Assembly: GCA_024236055.1 (NCBI GenBank)
Contig: JACKLF010000002.1
Span: forward strand, 558,001-622,000
DNA: 64,000 bases
Reading direction: 5' to 3'
Source: Alphaproteobacteria bacterium
GTDB taxonomy: Bacteria > Pseudomonadota > Alphaproteobacteria > Micropepsales > Micropepsaceae
A program made the translations under genes and the position numbers. Position 1 is the first letter of the stretch. Every line of letters starts with the position of its first letter. Shown here in pieces: positions 9,045 through 17,596 of this stretch. The notes under the pieces are model-generated. The model was not told the DNA's origin. It was given only the letters and a program-made list of their open reading frames with translations, and did no database searches.

Positions 9045-9695
9045 TTGAACCTGCCGATTCACAAGGAAGGCTTTCCCTTCATCGCCCTGTTCGCGGCGGT
9101 GAACCTGCTGGCCTTCCTGTTCGCCGCCTGGCTGGGCTGGGTGCTGCTGCCGGTCACCATCTGGTGCATCGCCTTTTTCCGCGATCCCGAACGCAAGCCT
9201 CCCGAAGGCGAAGACCTGATCATCTGCCCCGCAGACGGCAAGCTGCTGCCGATCGTCGATGCGGTGCCGCCTGCCGAACTGGGGCTGGGCGATGCGCCGC
9301 GCAAACGCCTGTCGGTCTTTATGAATGTCTTCAACGTGCATGTGAACCGCAATCCGGTCTCCGGCAACGTCGTGGCGCTGGCCTATCGGCCGGGCAAGTT
9401 CTTCAATGCCAGCTTCGACAAGGCCTCGATCCACAATGAGCGCATGTCCGTGCGTCTGCGTCCCACCGGCCGGGGCGACACACAGGACCTGGCGGTGGTG
9501 CAGATCGCCGGACTGGTGGCGCGGCGCATCGTCTGCGACCTGACCAAGGGCCAGGGGGTGCTAAGGGGCGCGCGATTTGGCATTATCCGCTTCGGCAGCC
9601 GGGTCGATGTCTTCCTGCCGGAGGGCACCGAGATCCTGGCTGAACCCGGCACCAAGGTGCGGGCGGGCGAAACGGTCCTGGCCCGCTTTGTCTGA
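9045..9695 (+). CDS. psd: Phosphatidylserine decarboxylase proenzyme
   Basis: 216-residue decarboxylase that turns phosphatidylserine into phosphatidylethanolamine at the inner membrane. It is the short PSD-A form: a membrane-associated N-terminus (IHKEGFPFIALFAAVNLLAF), the FFRDPER motif, the conserved FMNVFNVHVNR His cluster, and the FGSRVDVF segment. The chain cleaves itself at the Gly-Ser bond of that segment to form the pyruvoyl cofactor. I prefer a TTG start at 9045, because GGGAG lies just upstream and the protein then begins MNLPIHKEG as in the family; a GTG at 8988 is an alternative. pssA follows 19 bases later, so the two steps of PE synthesis form an operon. Confidence 0.92.
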   Translation: MNLPIHKEGFPFIALFAAVNLLAFLFAAWLGWVLLPVTIWCIAFFRDPERKPPEGEDLIICPADGKLLPIVDAVPPAELGLGDAPRKRLSVFMNVFNVHVNRNPVSGNVVALAYRPGKFFNASFDKASIHNERMSVRLRPTGRGDTQDLAVVQIAGLVARRIVCDLTKGQGVLRGARFGIIRFGSRVDVFLPEGTEILAEPGTKVRAGETVLARFV

Positions 9696-9714
9696 GTCTG
9701 AATTTGAGCGCGGC

Positions 9715-10569
9715 ATGACGGACGCCCGCATGCCGCAAGAAGGATCGCCAAGAGGCCTGTCCGTGGAACAGCCCGATCGCATATCCCGCCGCAAGCGTGC
9801 GCGCCAGATCGTGGCGGCGCGGCTTGAACGGCTGGAAGACCTGTCCATCGGCAAGCTGGTGCCGTCCACCATCACGCTGCTGGCGCTGGCCAGCGGCACC
9901 ACCGCGATCCGCTTCGCCCTGAACGGGCAATGGAAGCAGGCGGTCGGCTTTGTCGTCGCCGCGATGATCCTGGACATGCTGGACGGGCGCGCCGCGCGCC
10001 TTCTGGGCGCCGACAGCCGCTTTGGCGCCCAGCTCGACAGCCTGGCCGACCTTGTCAGCTTCGGCGTGGCGCCCGGCGTCATCATGTACATGTGGAGCCT
10101 GGAGCGGATGGGCAATGCCGGCTGGATCGCCGCGCTGATCTTCTGCGCCGCCAGCGCCGTGCGCCTGGCGCGCTTCAATGTCGAAAGCGTGCGCGACGAA
10201 GGTGCGACCAAGGGCAATCCCTATTTCACCGGCCTGCCCACACCGGCGGCGGCCTGCATGATGCTGTTGCCGCTGCTTCTGTGGTTTCAGTGGCCCGGCG
10301 AGATGGTGCGCGGGCCCTGGTTTTCCGCCGTGATGGTGGCGGTGACCTCGGCGCTGATGGTCTCGCGCCTGCCCACCCCGTCGATCAAGTACATGAAGCT
10401 GCAACGCCAGCACCGCATCGCCGCGGGCATTGTCTTTGCCGGGCTGGCGGCGCTGCTGGTGCTTTGGCCCTGGGCGACGCTGAGCGTGGGGCTGATCATC
10501 TATGTGGCGTCGATCCCCTTCGCGGTTTTCGCCCACCACCCGCGCTACGCCACCCGCGCTGGGAATTAG
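9715..10569 (+). CDS. pssA: CDP-diacylglycerol-serine O-phosphatidyltransferase
   Basis: 284-residue integral membrane CDP-alcohol phosphatidyltransferase. It should join serine to CDP-diacylglycerol and give phosphatidylserine, the substrate of the psd product encoded just upstream. The family motif DG-x2-AR-x8-G-x3-D-x3-D is complete (DGRAARLLGADSRF-GAQLDSLAD), with the SFGVAP segment after it. About six hydrophobic helices follow. The ATG at 9715 is chosen; the frame extends upstream into psd without similarity to the family. The assignment to serine, rather than another alcohol acceptor, rests on the psd neighbour and on the SFGVAP segment. Confidence 0.92.
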   Translation: MTDARMPQEGSPRGLSVEQPDRISRRKRARQIVAARLERLEDLSIGKLVPSTITLLALASGTTAIRFALNGQWKQAVGFVVAAMILDMLDGRAARLLGADSRFGAQLDSLADLVSFGVAPGVIMYMWSLERMGNAGWIAALIFCAASAVRLARFNVESVRDEGATKGNPYFTGLPTPAAACMMLLPLLLWFQWPGEMVRGPWFSAVMVAVTSALMVSRLPTPSIKYMKLQRQHRIAAGIVFAGLAALLVLWPWATLSVGLIIYVASIPFAVFAHHPRYATRAGN

Positions 10570-10737
10570 ATTCGCGCCTGGTTGCAGTCTCGCGCCCGCC
10601 CTCGCCCGCCGTCACGGGCTCGAAGCGGGGCAAGCTTTTCTAGTTCGCTATGCTCACAAGAAAAGCTAAGCCCATCCGCGCCGCGCAGCCATTTCGCCAC
10701 GCAGCGCGTCTGGGCAAACCGATACAGCGATGCGTGG

Positions 10738-11349
10738 CTAGTTGGAGCCGCCGCCCGAACTGCCGCCCGAGGACGGCGGCGGGGCGAACCCGCCCATCAG
10801 CCGGTTCTGGAAGGGACCGGCCTGTGAGGGATTGTTCTGGAAGCTCTGGCCATAGTCGTTATAGGTCGGCCCGTTCAGCCCGCGGCCGCCCTGGGCGATG
10901 ATCGCCAGGCCGACACCGCCGCCGCCGCCACCGCCGCCATCAAAGCCGCCAACGCCACCGCTCCAGCCATTCTTGTCGATCTGCAGACCGGCTTCCTCGC
11001 CATAACCGGGCGGGGGACCGTAATCGGCCGGCGGCGGACCGTAATTGCCGGCATAGGCGGCAGGCGCGACCCAGTCATTGGGCGCCTGGCGCCATTCGCC
11101 ATGCCACCCGGTCATGCGAACCGGCGCGGCATTCCAGTAATTGTAGAAGCCTTCCGCATAAGCCTGGCTGCGCGCCTGGCGGGCGGCGCGATGATGCCAG
11201 GCCTTGGGCCGGGCCTTGATCGGCGCATCCGCGCAGCGGCAGGCCGGCGCTGCCGCTTTCGACGCCGCATGGGCCGGGCTGCTTGCGGGAACCGAATAAA
11301 CCATCGCGGCCGTCAGCATGAAGCCAACGGTCAAAAACCGTGCCGTCAC
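10738..11349 (-). CDS. Secreted glycine-rich hypothetical protein
   Basis: 203-residue protein without a recognised family. A signal peptide (hydrophobic segment ending near PAHA|ASKA) suggests export. The mature part begins with Ala/Lys/Arg-rich sequence holding two Cys, has a middle rich in Pro, Tyr and Gly with PPP(A/G)DYG/GYG repeats, then a nine-Gly run and a Gly/Ser-rich tail. This looks like a flexible surface or cell-wall-associated protein. The GTG at 11349 is chosen because AAGGAG lies upstream; the frame is open back to a TTG at 11370. A CtrA box lies in the divergent region between this gene and the histidine kinase. Confidence 0.65.
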   Translation of the reverse strand: MTARFLTVGFMLTAAMVYSVPASSPAHAASKAAAPACRCADAPIKARPKAWHHRAARQARSQAYAEGFYNYWNAAPVRMTGWHGEWRQAPNDWVAPAAYAGNYGPPPADYGPPPGYGEEAGLQIDKNGWSGGVGGFDGGGGGGGGVGLAIIAQGGRGLNGPTYNDYGQSFQNNPSQAGPFQNRLMGGFAPPPSSGGSSGGGSN

Positions 11350-11449
11350 CACACTCTCCTTCGTTTCCAAAGCGTGTCGCGGGGCATGCGATCGCGTGTA
11401 TCGATATGGGACGTTCTAATATGGGACAGGCTTCAGGGGCAGCGCTGCT

Positions 11450-11464
11450 TTAAGTCTTGGTTAA
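11450..11464 (+). promoter_or_regulatory. Predicted CtrA binding site (TTAA-N7-TTAA)
   Basis: The sequence TTAA-GTCTTGG-TTAA is an exact match to the full CtrA box of alphaproteobacteria. It sits in the divergent intergenic region, 83 bases before the histidine kinase ATG and about 100 bases before the secreted protein start. TTAA is rare in this high-GC window and only two full boxes were found, both in intergenic positions or at a gene end. Confidence 0.6.
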
Positions 11465-11546
11465 TTTCGCCGCGCGCAGCCAGGTTCCCGCAAATCCCAT
11501 TTTAAGACTTTCCCGGCCACACTCCCGCTGCGGAGTGGGATATTTC

Positions 11547-12974
11547 ATGCGTGCAGACAGCCCGGTTTGGGCACCCGATGCCGAAGCCGAACGCGAACGC
11601 GAAAGCCGGATAGAGCTGGCGCTTCTGCGCGGCGTTCTGGAGAATCTGCGCGGCAACCGGCTGGTCGCGCCGATCCTGGCGCTGGCCGTCTGCGTGATCT
11701 TTTCCCAATGGGTCAGCCTTCCGGTGCTGGCAGCCTGGTACGCGCAGATGCTTGTCGGCTTTGTGCCGCAATCCATCATGCTGGCGCAGTTTCCCACCAC
11801 GACGCTGGACCGCGACCAGACACGCCGCTGGAGCCGCATCGCCGCGGCGGCCAACCTGTTCTTCATCGTCAACTGGTCGACGATGGGCTGGTACCTTTGG
11901 GTGCCCCATCACGCCCTGAACCACATTCTGGTCGTGCTGCTGCTGGTGACGACGCTGGCCGCACATGCCACGGCCACCGCCGCCTGCCGCGCCATCGCCC
12001 GCCCCGCACTCCTCATCTATCTGCTGGTCATGGTGGCCGTGCCCCTTCAGGGCCATGACGGGTCGGCGGCCTATCTGGCGATGGTCGCGCCCTTCTATAT
12101 CGCCTTCATCGGCCTGATCGCGCGCCAGAGCCATGCGCGTGCCCGCGCCGCCATCCTGGCGGACGAGGAGCGCAATGCCCTTCTGGCCGAGGTTGTGATG
12201 GCCAAGCTGGAATCGGACCGCGGCCGCGACCAGGCCGAGGCCGCGTCCATCGCCAAGTCGCAGTTCCTGGCCAATATGAGCCACGAACTTCGTACGCCGC
12301 TGAACGCCATCCTGGGTTTCTCCGAACTGATTTCCAGCCGGATGTTCGAAAAGGACCCGGACCGCATCCACGAATATGCCGACCTGATCAACTCGTCGGG
12401 CCGTCACCTTCTGGCGCTGATCAACGACATTCTCGACCTGGCCAAGATCGAGGCCGGGCGCTGGAAGCTGGAGGAAACCGAGCTGGACCTGCACAACCTG
12501 GCCGAGGACACGCTGCAGCTTGTTGCCTGGCGCGCCAAGGACAATGACGCCTATCTGGTCAATGACGTCGCCGCCGACCTGCCGATGATTTATGGCGATG
12601 AACGCGCCATCAAGCAGATCCTGCTCAACCTTCTGTCCAACGCGGTCAAGTTCACACCCGCCGAAGGCCATGTGCGCGTGTTTGCGGGCGTGAAGGCCGG
12701 CGGCGCGCTGGAAATCGGCGTGGAGGACAGCGGCGTGGGCATCGCGCCCGAGGACATCGCCCGGGTGTTCGACAGCTTCGGCCAGGGCAAGCACGACATC
12801 ACCCTTGCCGACAAGGGCACCGGCCTGGGCCTGGCCATCGTCAAGGGCCTGGCCGAAGCCCATGACGGCGAGGTGACGCTGGAAAGCCAGGTGGGCAAGG
12901 GCACGAAGGTCAGCGTGATCGTGCCGGCCGCGCGGGTGCGCCTGCGCAAATCGGCGGCGCTGCGCAGCGCCTAA
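11547..12974 (+). CDS. Membrane sensor histidine kinase
   Basis: 475-residue hybrid-free sensor kinase. The N-terminal half has about six hydrophobic helices (residues about 40-215) and no clear periplasmic domain. A short coiled linker follows, then HisKA with the phospho-accepting His246 in SHELRTPLN, and a HATPase domain with the N box (LLNLLSNAVKFT), G1 (VEDSGVGI), F box and G2 (KGTGLGLAI). The linker and HisKA resemble PleC/DivJ-type kinases, which act in the CtrA network, but the partner regulator is not nearby. I chose the ATG at 11547 (CGGAG upstream); the frame is open back to 11457. A full CtrA box upstream suggests cell-cycle control. Confidence 0.88.
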   Translation: MRADSPVWAPDAEAERERESRIELALLRGVLENLRGNRLVAPILALAVCVIFSQWVSLPVLAAWYAQMLVGFVPQSIMLAQFPTTTLDRDQTRRWSRIAAAANLFFIVNWSTMGWYLWVPHHALNHILVVLLLVTTLAAHATATAACRAIARPALLIYLLVMVAVPLQGHDGSAAYLAMVAPFYIAFIGLIARQSHARARAAILADEERNALLAEVVMAKLESDRGRDQAEAASIAKSQFLANMSHELRTPLNAILGFSELISSRMFEKDPDRIHEYADLINSSGRHLLALINDILDLAKIEAGRWKLEETELDLHNLAEDTLQLVAWRAKDNDAYLVNDVAADLPMIYGDERAIKQILLNLLSNAVKFTPAEGHVRVFAGVKAGGALEIGVEDSGVGIAPEDIARVFDSFGQGKHDITLADKGTGLGLAIVKGLAEAHDGEVTLESQVGKGTKVSVIVPAARVRLRKSAALRSA

Positions 12975-12992
12975 AGCGCGATCCTGCTTTAG
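12971..12992. terminator. Small hairpin between convergent genes
   Basis: CTAAAGC and GCTTTAG form a 7-bp stem that contains the stop codons of both convergent genes (histidine kinase on +, metallopeptidase on -). It has no long T run, so termination is only possible. Confidence 0.35.
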
Positions 12993-14086
12993 AGAACAGC
13001 TTCTTCCTGCCGGGTCTTCTGCGCCGCCGGCGCGCCATGCGCCAGCGCATGCACGAAACCCAGCTTCTCGATCACGCGCGGCGACAGCACGAAGGGATAC
13101 AGGTCGATCTGTCCCATGCTGCGGTTCAGGCTGTTGGTGGCGAATTCGATCGGCAGCCAGGTGTCGATCAACTGATCCATGCGCCGCGCGCGATAGGGAT
13201 CGAAGTCGATCGCCGCCGCCAGCGCGCCGCGCGCGCGGCGCGGGCGCACCTTCAGGCCGAAGGCGCCCGCCGTTTCCAGCGTGTCGACGATGTGCAGGTA
13301 ATGCGCCCAGGTCTCGGCAAAATCCTCCCAGGGATGGGCGGTGGCATAGGCGCTGACATACTCGTTCTGCCAGCCCGGCAAGGCGCCATTGGCATAATGG
13401 TTCTGCAGCGCCGCGCCATAATCGGCGCGGTCGTCGCCGAACATCTTGCGAAAGGCGTTCAGCCAGCCGGGCCGCGCGGCCACCAGCCGGTCCCAGAAAT
13501 AATGGCCGACCTCGTGACGGAAATGTCCCAGCAGGGTGCGATAGGGCTCGCCCATCTGGCTGCGCACCTGTTCGCGCACCGCGTCGTCGGCCTCCTTCAG
13601 CGCCAGGGTGATCAGGCCGTTGTCATGGCCGGTCATCACATCCTGGACATGGGACCAGGGCTGGTCGGCCAGGAAATCAAAGGCCAGGCCGTGTTCGGGA
13701 TCGTCGGTGCGATTGTCCAGCGGCAGCTGGAGGCGCAGCAGGGAATAGAACAGCCGGTGCTTGGCCGTCTCCATCTTGCCCCACAGCGCCTGATTGCCGG
13801 GCGCCGACAGGTCCGGGATGGTGCGGTTGTGGCGGCAGGCGGCGCAAAAGCCCGCCTCGTCCTCCTCGGGCACCATCCAGTTGCACACTCCCAACGCATA
13901 GTTGTTGCAGAACTTGTAGGCGCCGCCGGGCGCCGCCAGCACCTCCCAACCACCGTCCGGCCGCAGGTCCAGGGCAGAAATCTCTGTTATATCAGGGAGA
14001 TAGCCAAGGGCCCGGCCGCAATTCTCGCAGCGCACATTCTCGAAATAGAGGAGCTGGCCGCATCCCTGGCAACTGAACAGCTTCAT
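12989..14086 (-). CDS. Zn-ribbon putative zinc metallopeptidase (COG4307 type)
   Basis: 365-residue cytoplasmic protein. The N-terminus has two Cys4 zinc-ribbon-like sites (Cys6/9/20/23 and Cys60/68/81/84). The rest is a putative peptidase domain with the zincin motif HEVGH (191-195), preceded by KMETAKHRLFYSL and followed by a conserved ALPGWQNEYVSAYATAHPWEDFAETWAHY-type region in which the Glu/His residues may complete the metal site. It matches what I know as the putative zinc-binding metallopeptidase family. It is divergent from, and 132 bases away from, the transglutaminase/ATP-grasp operon, with which this family often occurs. Substrate unknown. Confidence 0.82.
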   Translation of the reverse strand: MKLFSCQGCGQLLYFENVRCENCGRALGYLPDITEISALDLRPDGGWEVLAAPGGAYKFCNNYALGVCNWMVPEEDEAGFCAACRHNRTIPDLSAPGNQALWGKMETAKHRLFYSLLRLQLPLDNRTDDPEHGLAFDFLADQPWSHVQDVMTGHDNGLITLALKEADDAVREQVRSQMGEPYRTLLGHFRHEVGHYFWDRLVAARPGWLNAFRKMFGDDRADYGAALQNHYANGALPGWQNEYVSAYATAHPWEDFAETWAHYLHIVDTLETAGAFGLKVRPRRARGALAAAIDFDPYRARRMDQLIDTWLPIEFATNSLNRSMGQIDLYPFVLSPRVIEKLGFVHALAHGAPAAQKTRQEEAVL

Positions 14087-14218
14087 GGCGAAAAACCTGG
14101 CTTGCAGCCAGAGAAACGCTGGCTTTTCAGGCTGGTTCCGGGAGCGCAGGGCTCACAAGACTGTGTGTGGAACTCATTTCGCAGTTGCGGCATACTCCAA
14201 AAAAAACCGGGTCCCTCG

Positions 14219-17200
14219 ATGTCCATTCAGGCTGCGCTGCGTCATGTCACCCGCTATCGCTATGACCGGCGAATCGCGCTGGGACCACAGACTATAAGGC
14301 TTCGGCCCGCCCCGCATGCCCGGGCGCACATCGTCTCCTATGCGCTGAAGATCGAACCGGAGCCGCACTTCCTCAACTGGCAGCAGGACCCCCAGTCCAA
14401 CTGGCAGGCGCGGGTGGTGTTTCCCGAAAAGACCGATCACTTCACCGTCAGCGTCGACCTGACGGTCGAGATGCGGGTGATCAATCCCTTCGACTTCTTC
14501 CTGGAGCCGGAGGCCGAACAGTTTCCCTTCGCCTATTCCGCCGAGCTTCAGGCCGAGCTTGAGCCCTATCTGCGCACGCAAGGAAAGCTGGGCAAGAAGT
14601 TCGACGCCTATCTGGCGTCCATCGCGCGCGACAAGCAGCCGACCACCAGCTTCATCTTCGATCTGAATGCGCGGCTTTCGCACGACATCTCCTATCTGAT
14701 CCGCATGGAGCCCGGCATCCAGACGCCGGAGGAAACGCTGGAGAAGAAATCCGGCTCCTGCCGCGACAGCGCCTGGTTGCTGGTCAACCTGATGCGGCGG
14801 CTTGGCCTGGCCGCGCGCTTTGCCTCCGGCTATCTGATCCAGCTCAAGCCCGACGTGAAATCGCTGGACGGCCCGTCGGGCACCGACGTCGATTTCACCG
14901 ACCTGCATGCCTGGTGCGAGGTCTATCTGCCCGGCGCCGGCTGGGTCGGTCTTGATCCCACCTCCGGCCTGTTCGCGGGCGAAGGCCATATCCCGCTGGC
15001 CTGCACGGCCAACCCCGCCCATGCCGCGCCCATTTCCGGCGCGCTGGAGCCGGCCGAGGTTCTGTTCGATTTCGACATGAGCGTGGCGCGGGTCAAGGAA
15101 ACCCCGCGCGTCACCAAGCCCTACACCGGCGAGGAATGGGCCCAGATCGAACGGCTGGGCGACGCCGTCGACCGGGTGCTGAACAATCACGATGTGCGCC
15201 TGACCATGGGCGGTGAGCCGACGTTTGTTTCCATCGACGACCGCAGCGGTGCCGAATGGCACACCGCCGCGGTCGGCCCCACCAAGCGGGCGCTGGCCGA
15301 CAAGCTGATCCGCCGCCTGCGCGAACGCTTTGCGCCCGGTGGGCTTCTGCATTACGGCCAGGGCAAATGGTATCCGGGCGAAAGCCTGCCGCGCTGGGCC
15401 TTTGCGCTTTACTGGCGCAAGGACGGGGTGCCGATGTGGAAGAAGGCGGAGAATATCGCCGCCGAGCATGTCGACCATGCCCCCACCACCGAGGATGCGC
15501 GCAAGCTGATCGAGGCCATCGCGGGCCGCCTTGGCCTGGATGCCTCCTATGCCATCCCCGCCTACGAGGATTTCTGGCACTACCTGGCGCAGGAACAGCA
15601 GCTTGCCCAGGGCATCGATCCCAGCGACCCCAAGCTGGACGACCCGGAACTGCGCGCGCGCCTGGCACGGGTGTTCGGGCGCGGCCTGTCAAAGCCCGCA
15701 GGCTTCGTGCTGCCGGTGGAAATGGGCCTGACCCGCTGGATCAGCGAGCATTGGAAAACCCGCGCGGGACACCTGTTCCTGATCCCCGGCGATTCGTCGA
15801 TCGGCTTCCGCCTGCCGCTGAACGCGCTGCCCTATGTGCCGCCCCAGGCGCGCAGCTTCATTCCCCCGCCCGACCCGTTCGCGCCGCTGCCCCCGCTGCC
15901 CGACCGCGACGAGGCCGGCCAGCCTTATGGCGAAGGTCCGCCCAAGCCCCATGGCCATGGCGCAAACGGTCATGCCAGCAGCGCGCCTTTCCGTCATGTC
16001 AGCACCGCCGTCACCACGCCGGATGGCCCCGAACCGTCGGTGCGCACCGCCCTGACGGTGGAAGCGCGCGATGGCCGGCTTTGCGTGTTCATGCCGCCGG
16101 CCCAGACCGCAAACGAATATTTCGAACTGCTGGGCATGGTCGAGGACAGCGCCGAGGCGCTGGGCGTGGGCGTGCATATCGAAGGCTATCCCCCGCCCTT
16201 CGATCCGCGCATCGGCGTGATCAAGGTCACGCCCGATCCCGGCGTCATCGAGGTGAACATCCACCCCGCCCGCACCTGGGACGAACTGGTGGCCCGCACC
16301 ACCGTGCTGTATGAAGAAGCGCGCCAATCCCGCCTGGGTACCGAAAAATTCATGCTGGACGGCCGCCATACCGGCACCGGCGGCGGCAACCACATCACCC
16401 TGGGCGCCGCCAGTCCGGCGGACAGCCCCTTCCTGCGGCGCCCCGACCTGCTGCAAAGCCTGGTCACCTACTGGCAGCACCATCCCAGCCTGTCCTATCT
16501 GTTCTCCGGCCTGTTCGTGGGCCCCACCAGCCAGGCCCCCCGGGCGGACGAAGGCCGGCCGGAAGCCTTGTACGAACTGGAAATAGCCTTCGGCCAAGTG
16601 CCCAAAGGCGGCACCGACCAGCCCTGGATCGCCGACCGGCTGTTCCGCAACCTGCTCACCGACCTCACGGGCAATACCCACCGGGCCGAGTTCTGCATCG
16701 ACAAGCTGTATTCCCCGGACAGCGCCACGGGCCGCCTGGGCCTGGTGGAGTTCCGCGCCTTCGAAATGCCGCCCCATGCCCGCATGAGCCTGGCCCAGAT
16801 GCTGTTGCTGCGGGCCCTGGTGGCCCGTTTCTGGGCCCAGCCCTACGACAAGCCCCTGGTGCGCTGGGGCACTTCGTTGCACGACCGCTGGATGCTGCCC
16901 TATTTCGTGTGGCGCGATTTCGAGGATGTGATCGCCGACATGAACGCGCATGGCTTCGCCTTCGACGCAAGCTGGTTCCGCCCGCATTTCGAGTTCCGCT
17001 TCCCCAAGGTCGGCCAGGTGCAATATGCCGATGTCGGGCTGGAACTGCGCAACGCGCTGGAACCGTGGAACGTGATGGCCGAGGAAGGCACCGTCGGCGG
17101 CACCGTGCGCTTCGTCGACTCGTCGGTGGAGCGGCTTCAGGTCGCCGCCAGCGGCCTGACCCAGGGCCGCCACAAGGTGCTGGTCAATGGCCGCAGCGCG

Positions 17201-17539
17201 CCGCTGCACGCCACCGGCCAGGGAACGGCGGTGAGCGGGGTGCGCTTCAAGGCGTGGCAGCCGGCCCATGGCCTGCACCCCACCATCCCCGCCCACGGTC
17301 CCTTGGTGATCGAGGTCTGGGACAGCTGGCGCAGCCGGTCGCTGGGCGGCTGCACCTATCACGTCGCCCATCCCGGCGGGCGCAATTTCGAGGTCTTCCC
17401 GGTCAACGCCAACGAGGCCGAGGGCCGGCGTCTGGCCCGCTTCGAGCCCCACGGCTTCACCGGCGGTCTTTTCGAAGCCGCCAGGGAGGATGCAAACCCC
17501 GATTTTCCCTATACGCTGGATCTGCGCCGCGGCTCGTAG
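14219..17539 (+). CDS. Large transglutaminase-DUF2126 protein
   Basis: 1106-residue cytoplasmic protein of the COG4196 type. The N-terminal region is the bacterial transglutaminase-like beta domain (residues 1-100, starting SIQAALRHVTRYRYDR). Then comes the transglutaminase core, with Cys about 181 (GSCRDSAW), His about 230 (DLHAWCEVY) and Asp about 245 (GLDPTSG). About 700 residues of DUF2126 follow, with MGGEPTFVSIDD, HYGQGKWYPGE, an HTGTGGGNHIT stretch and a Glu/Arg-rich region resembling a ligase fold. The family is thought to cleave or transfer peptide amides. I chose the ATG at 14219. The next gene follows after about 57 bases and probably shares the transcript. Confidence 0.88.
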   Translation: MSIQAALRHVTRYRYDRRIALGPQTIRLRPAPHARAHIVSYALKIEPEPHFLNWQQDPQSNWQARVVFPEKTDHFTVSVDLTVEMRVINPFDFFLEPEAEQFPFAYSAELQAELEPYLRTQGKLGKKFDAYLASIARDKQPTTSFIFDLNARLSHDISYLIRMEPGIQTPEETLEKKSGSCRDSAWLLVNLMRRLGLAARFASGYLIQLKPDVKSLDGPSGTDVDFTDLHAWCEVYLPGAGWVGLDPTSGLFAGEGHIPLACTANPAHAAPISGALEPAEVLFDFDMSVARVKETPRVTKPYTGEEWAQIERLGDAVDRVLNNHDVRLTMGGEPTFVSIDDRSGAEWHTAAVGPTKRALADKLIRRLRERFAPGGLLHYGQGKWYPGESLPRWAFALYWRKDGVPMWKKAENIAAEHVDHAPTTEDARKLIEAIAGRLGLDASYAIPAYEDFWHYLAQEQQLAQGIDPSDPKLDDPELRARLARVFGRGLSKPAGFVLPVEMGLTRWISEHWKTRAGHLFLIPGDSSIGFRLPLNALPYVPPQARSFIPPPDPFAPLPPLPDRDEAGQPYGEGPPKPHGHGANGHASSAPFRHVSTAVTTPDGPEPSVRTALTVEARDGRLCVFMPPAQTANEYFELLGMVEDSAEALGVGVHIEGYPPPFDPRIGVIKVTPDPGVIEVNIHPARTWDELVARTTVLYEEARQSRLGTEKFMLDGRHTGTGGGNHITLGAASPADSPFLRRPDLLQSLVTYWQHHPSLSYLFSGLFVGPTSQAPRADEGRPEALYELEIAFGQVPKGGTDQPWIADRLFRNLLTDLTGNTHRAEFCIDKLYSPDSATGRLGLVEFRAFEMPPHARMSLAQMLLLRALVARFWAQPYDKPLVRWGTSLHDRWMLPYFVWRDFEDVIADMNAHGFAFDASWFRPHFEFRFPKVGQVQYADVGLELRNALEPWNVMAEEGTVGGTVRFVDSSVERLQVAASGLTQGRHKVLVNGRSAPLHATGQGTAVSGVRFKAWQPAHGLHPTIPAHGPLVIEVWDSWRSRSLGGCTYHVAHPGGRNFEVFPVNANEAEGRRLARFEPHGFTGGLFEAAREDANPDFPYTLDLRRGS

Positions 17540-17596
17540 AACAGGCATCGGACAAGCATAGCGGCCAACAGATCAAAGCCAGTGGATCAGGAATAC

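Noticed and set aside
10570..10737. Inverted repeat with GCTTTTCT/AGAAAAGC after pssA
   Set aside because: The loop is long and the stem short, and no T run follows, so I do not call it a terminator.
13037..14218. Upstream extension of the transglutaminase-DUF2126 frame
   Set aside because: It is antisense to the Zn-ribbon metallopeptidase gene. The family's N-terminus begins at the ATG at 14219.
15689..17548. Long open frame (619 codons) on the minus strand inside the transglutaminase-DUF2126 gene
   Set aside because: It lies exactly antisense to a well-supported gene, and its translation is Gly/Ala/His/Gln-rich without family motifs, as is usual for antisense frames in high-GC DNA.
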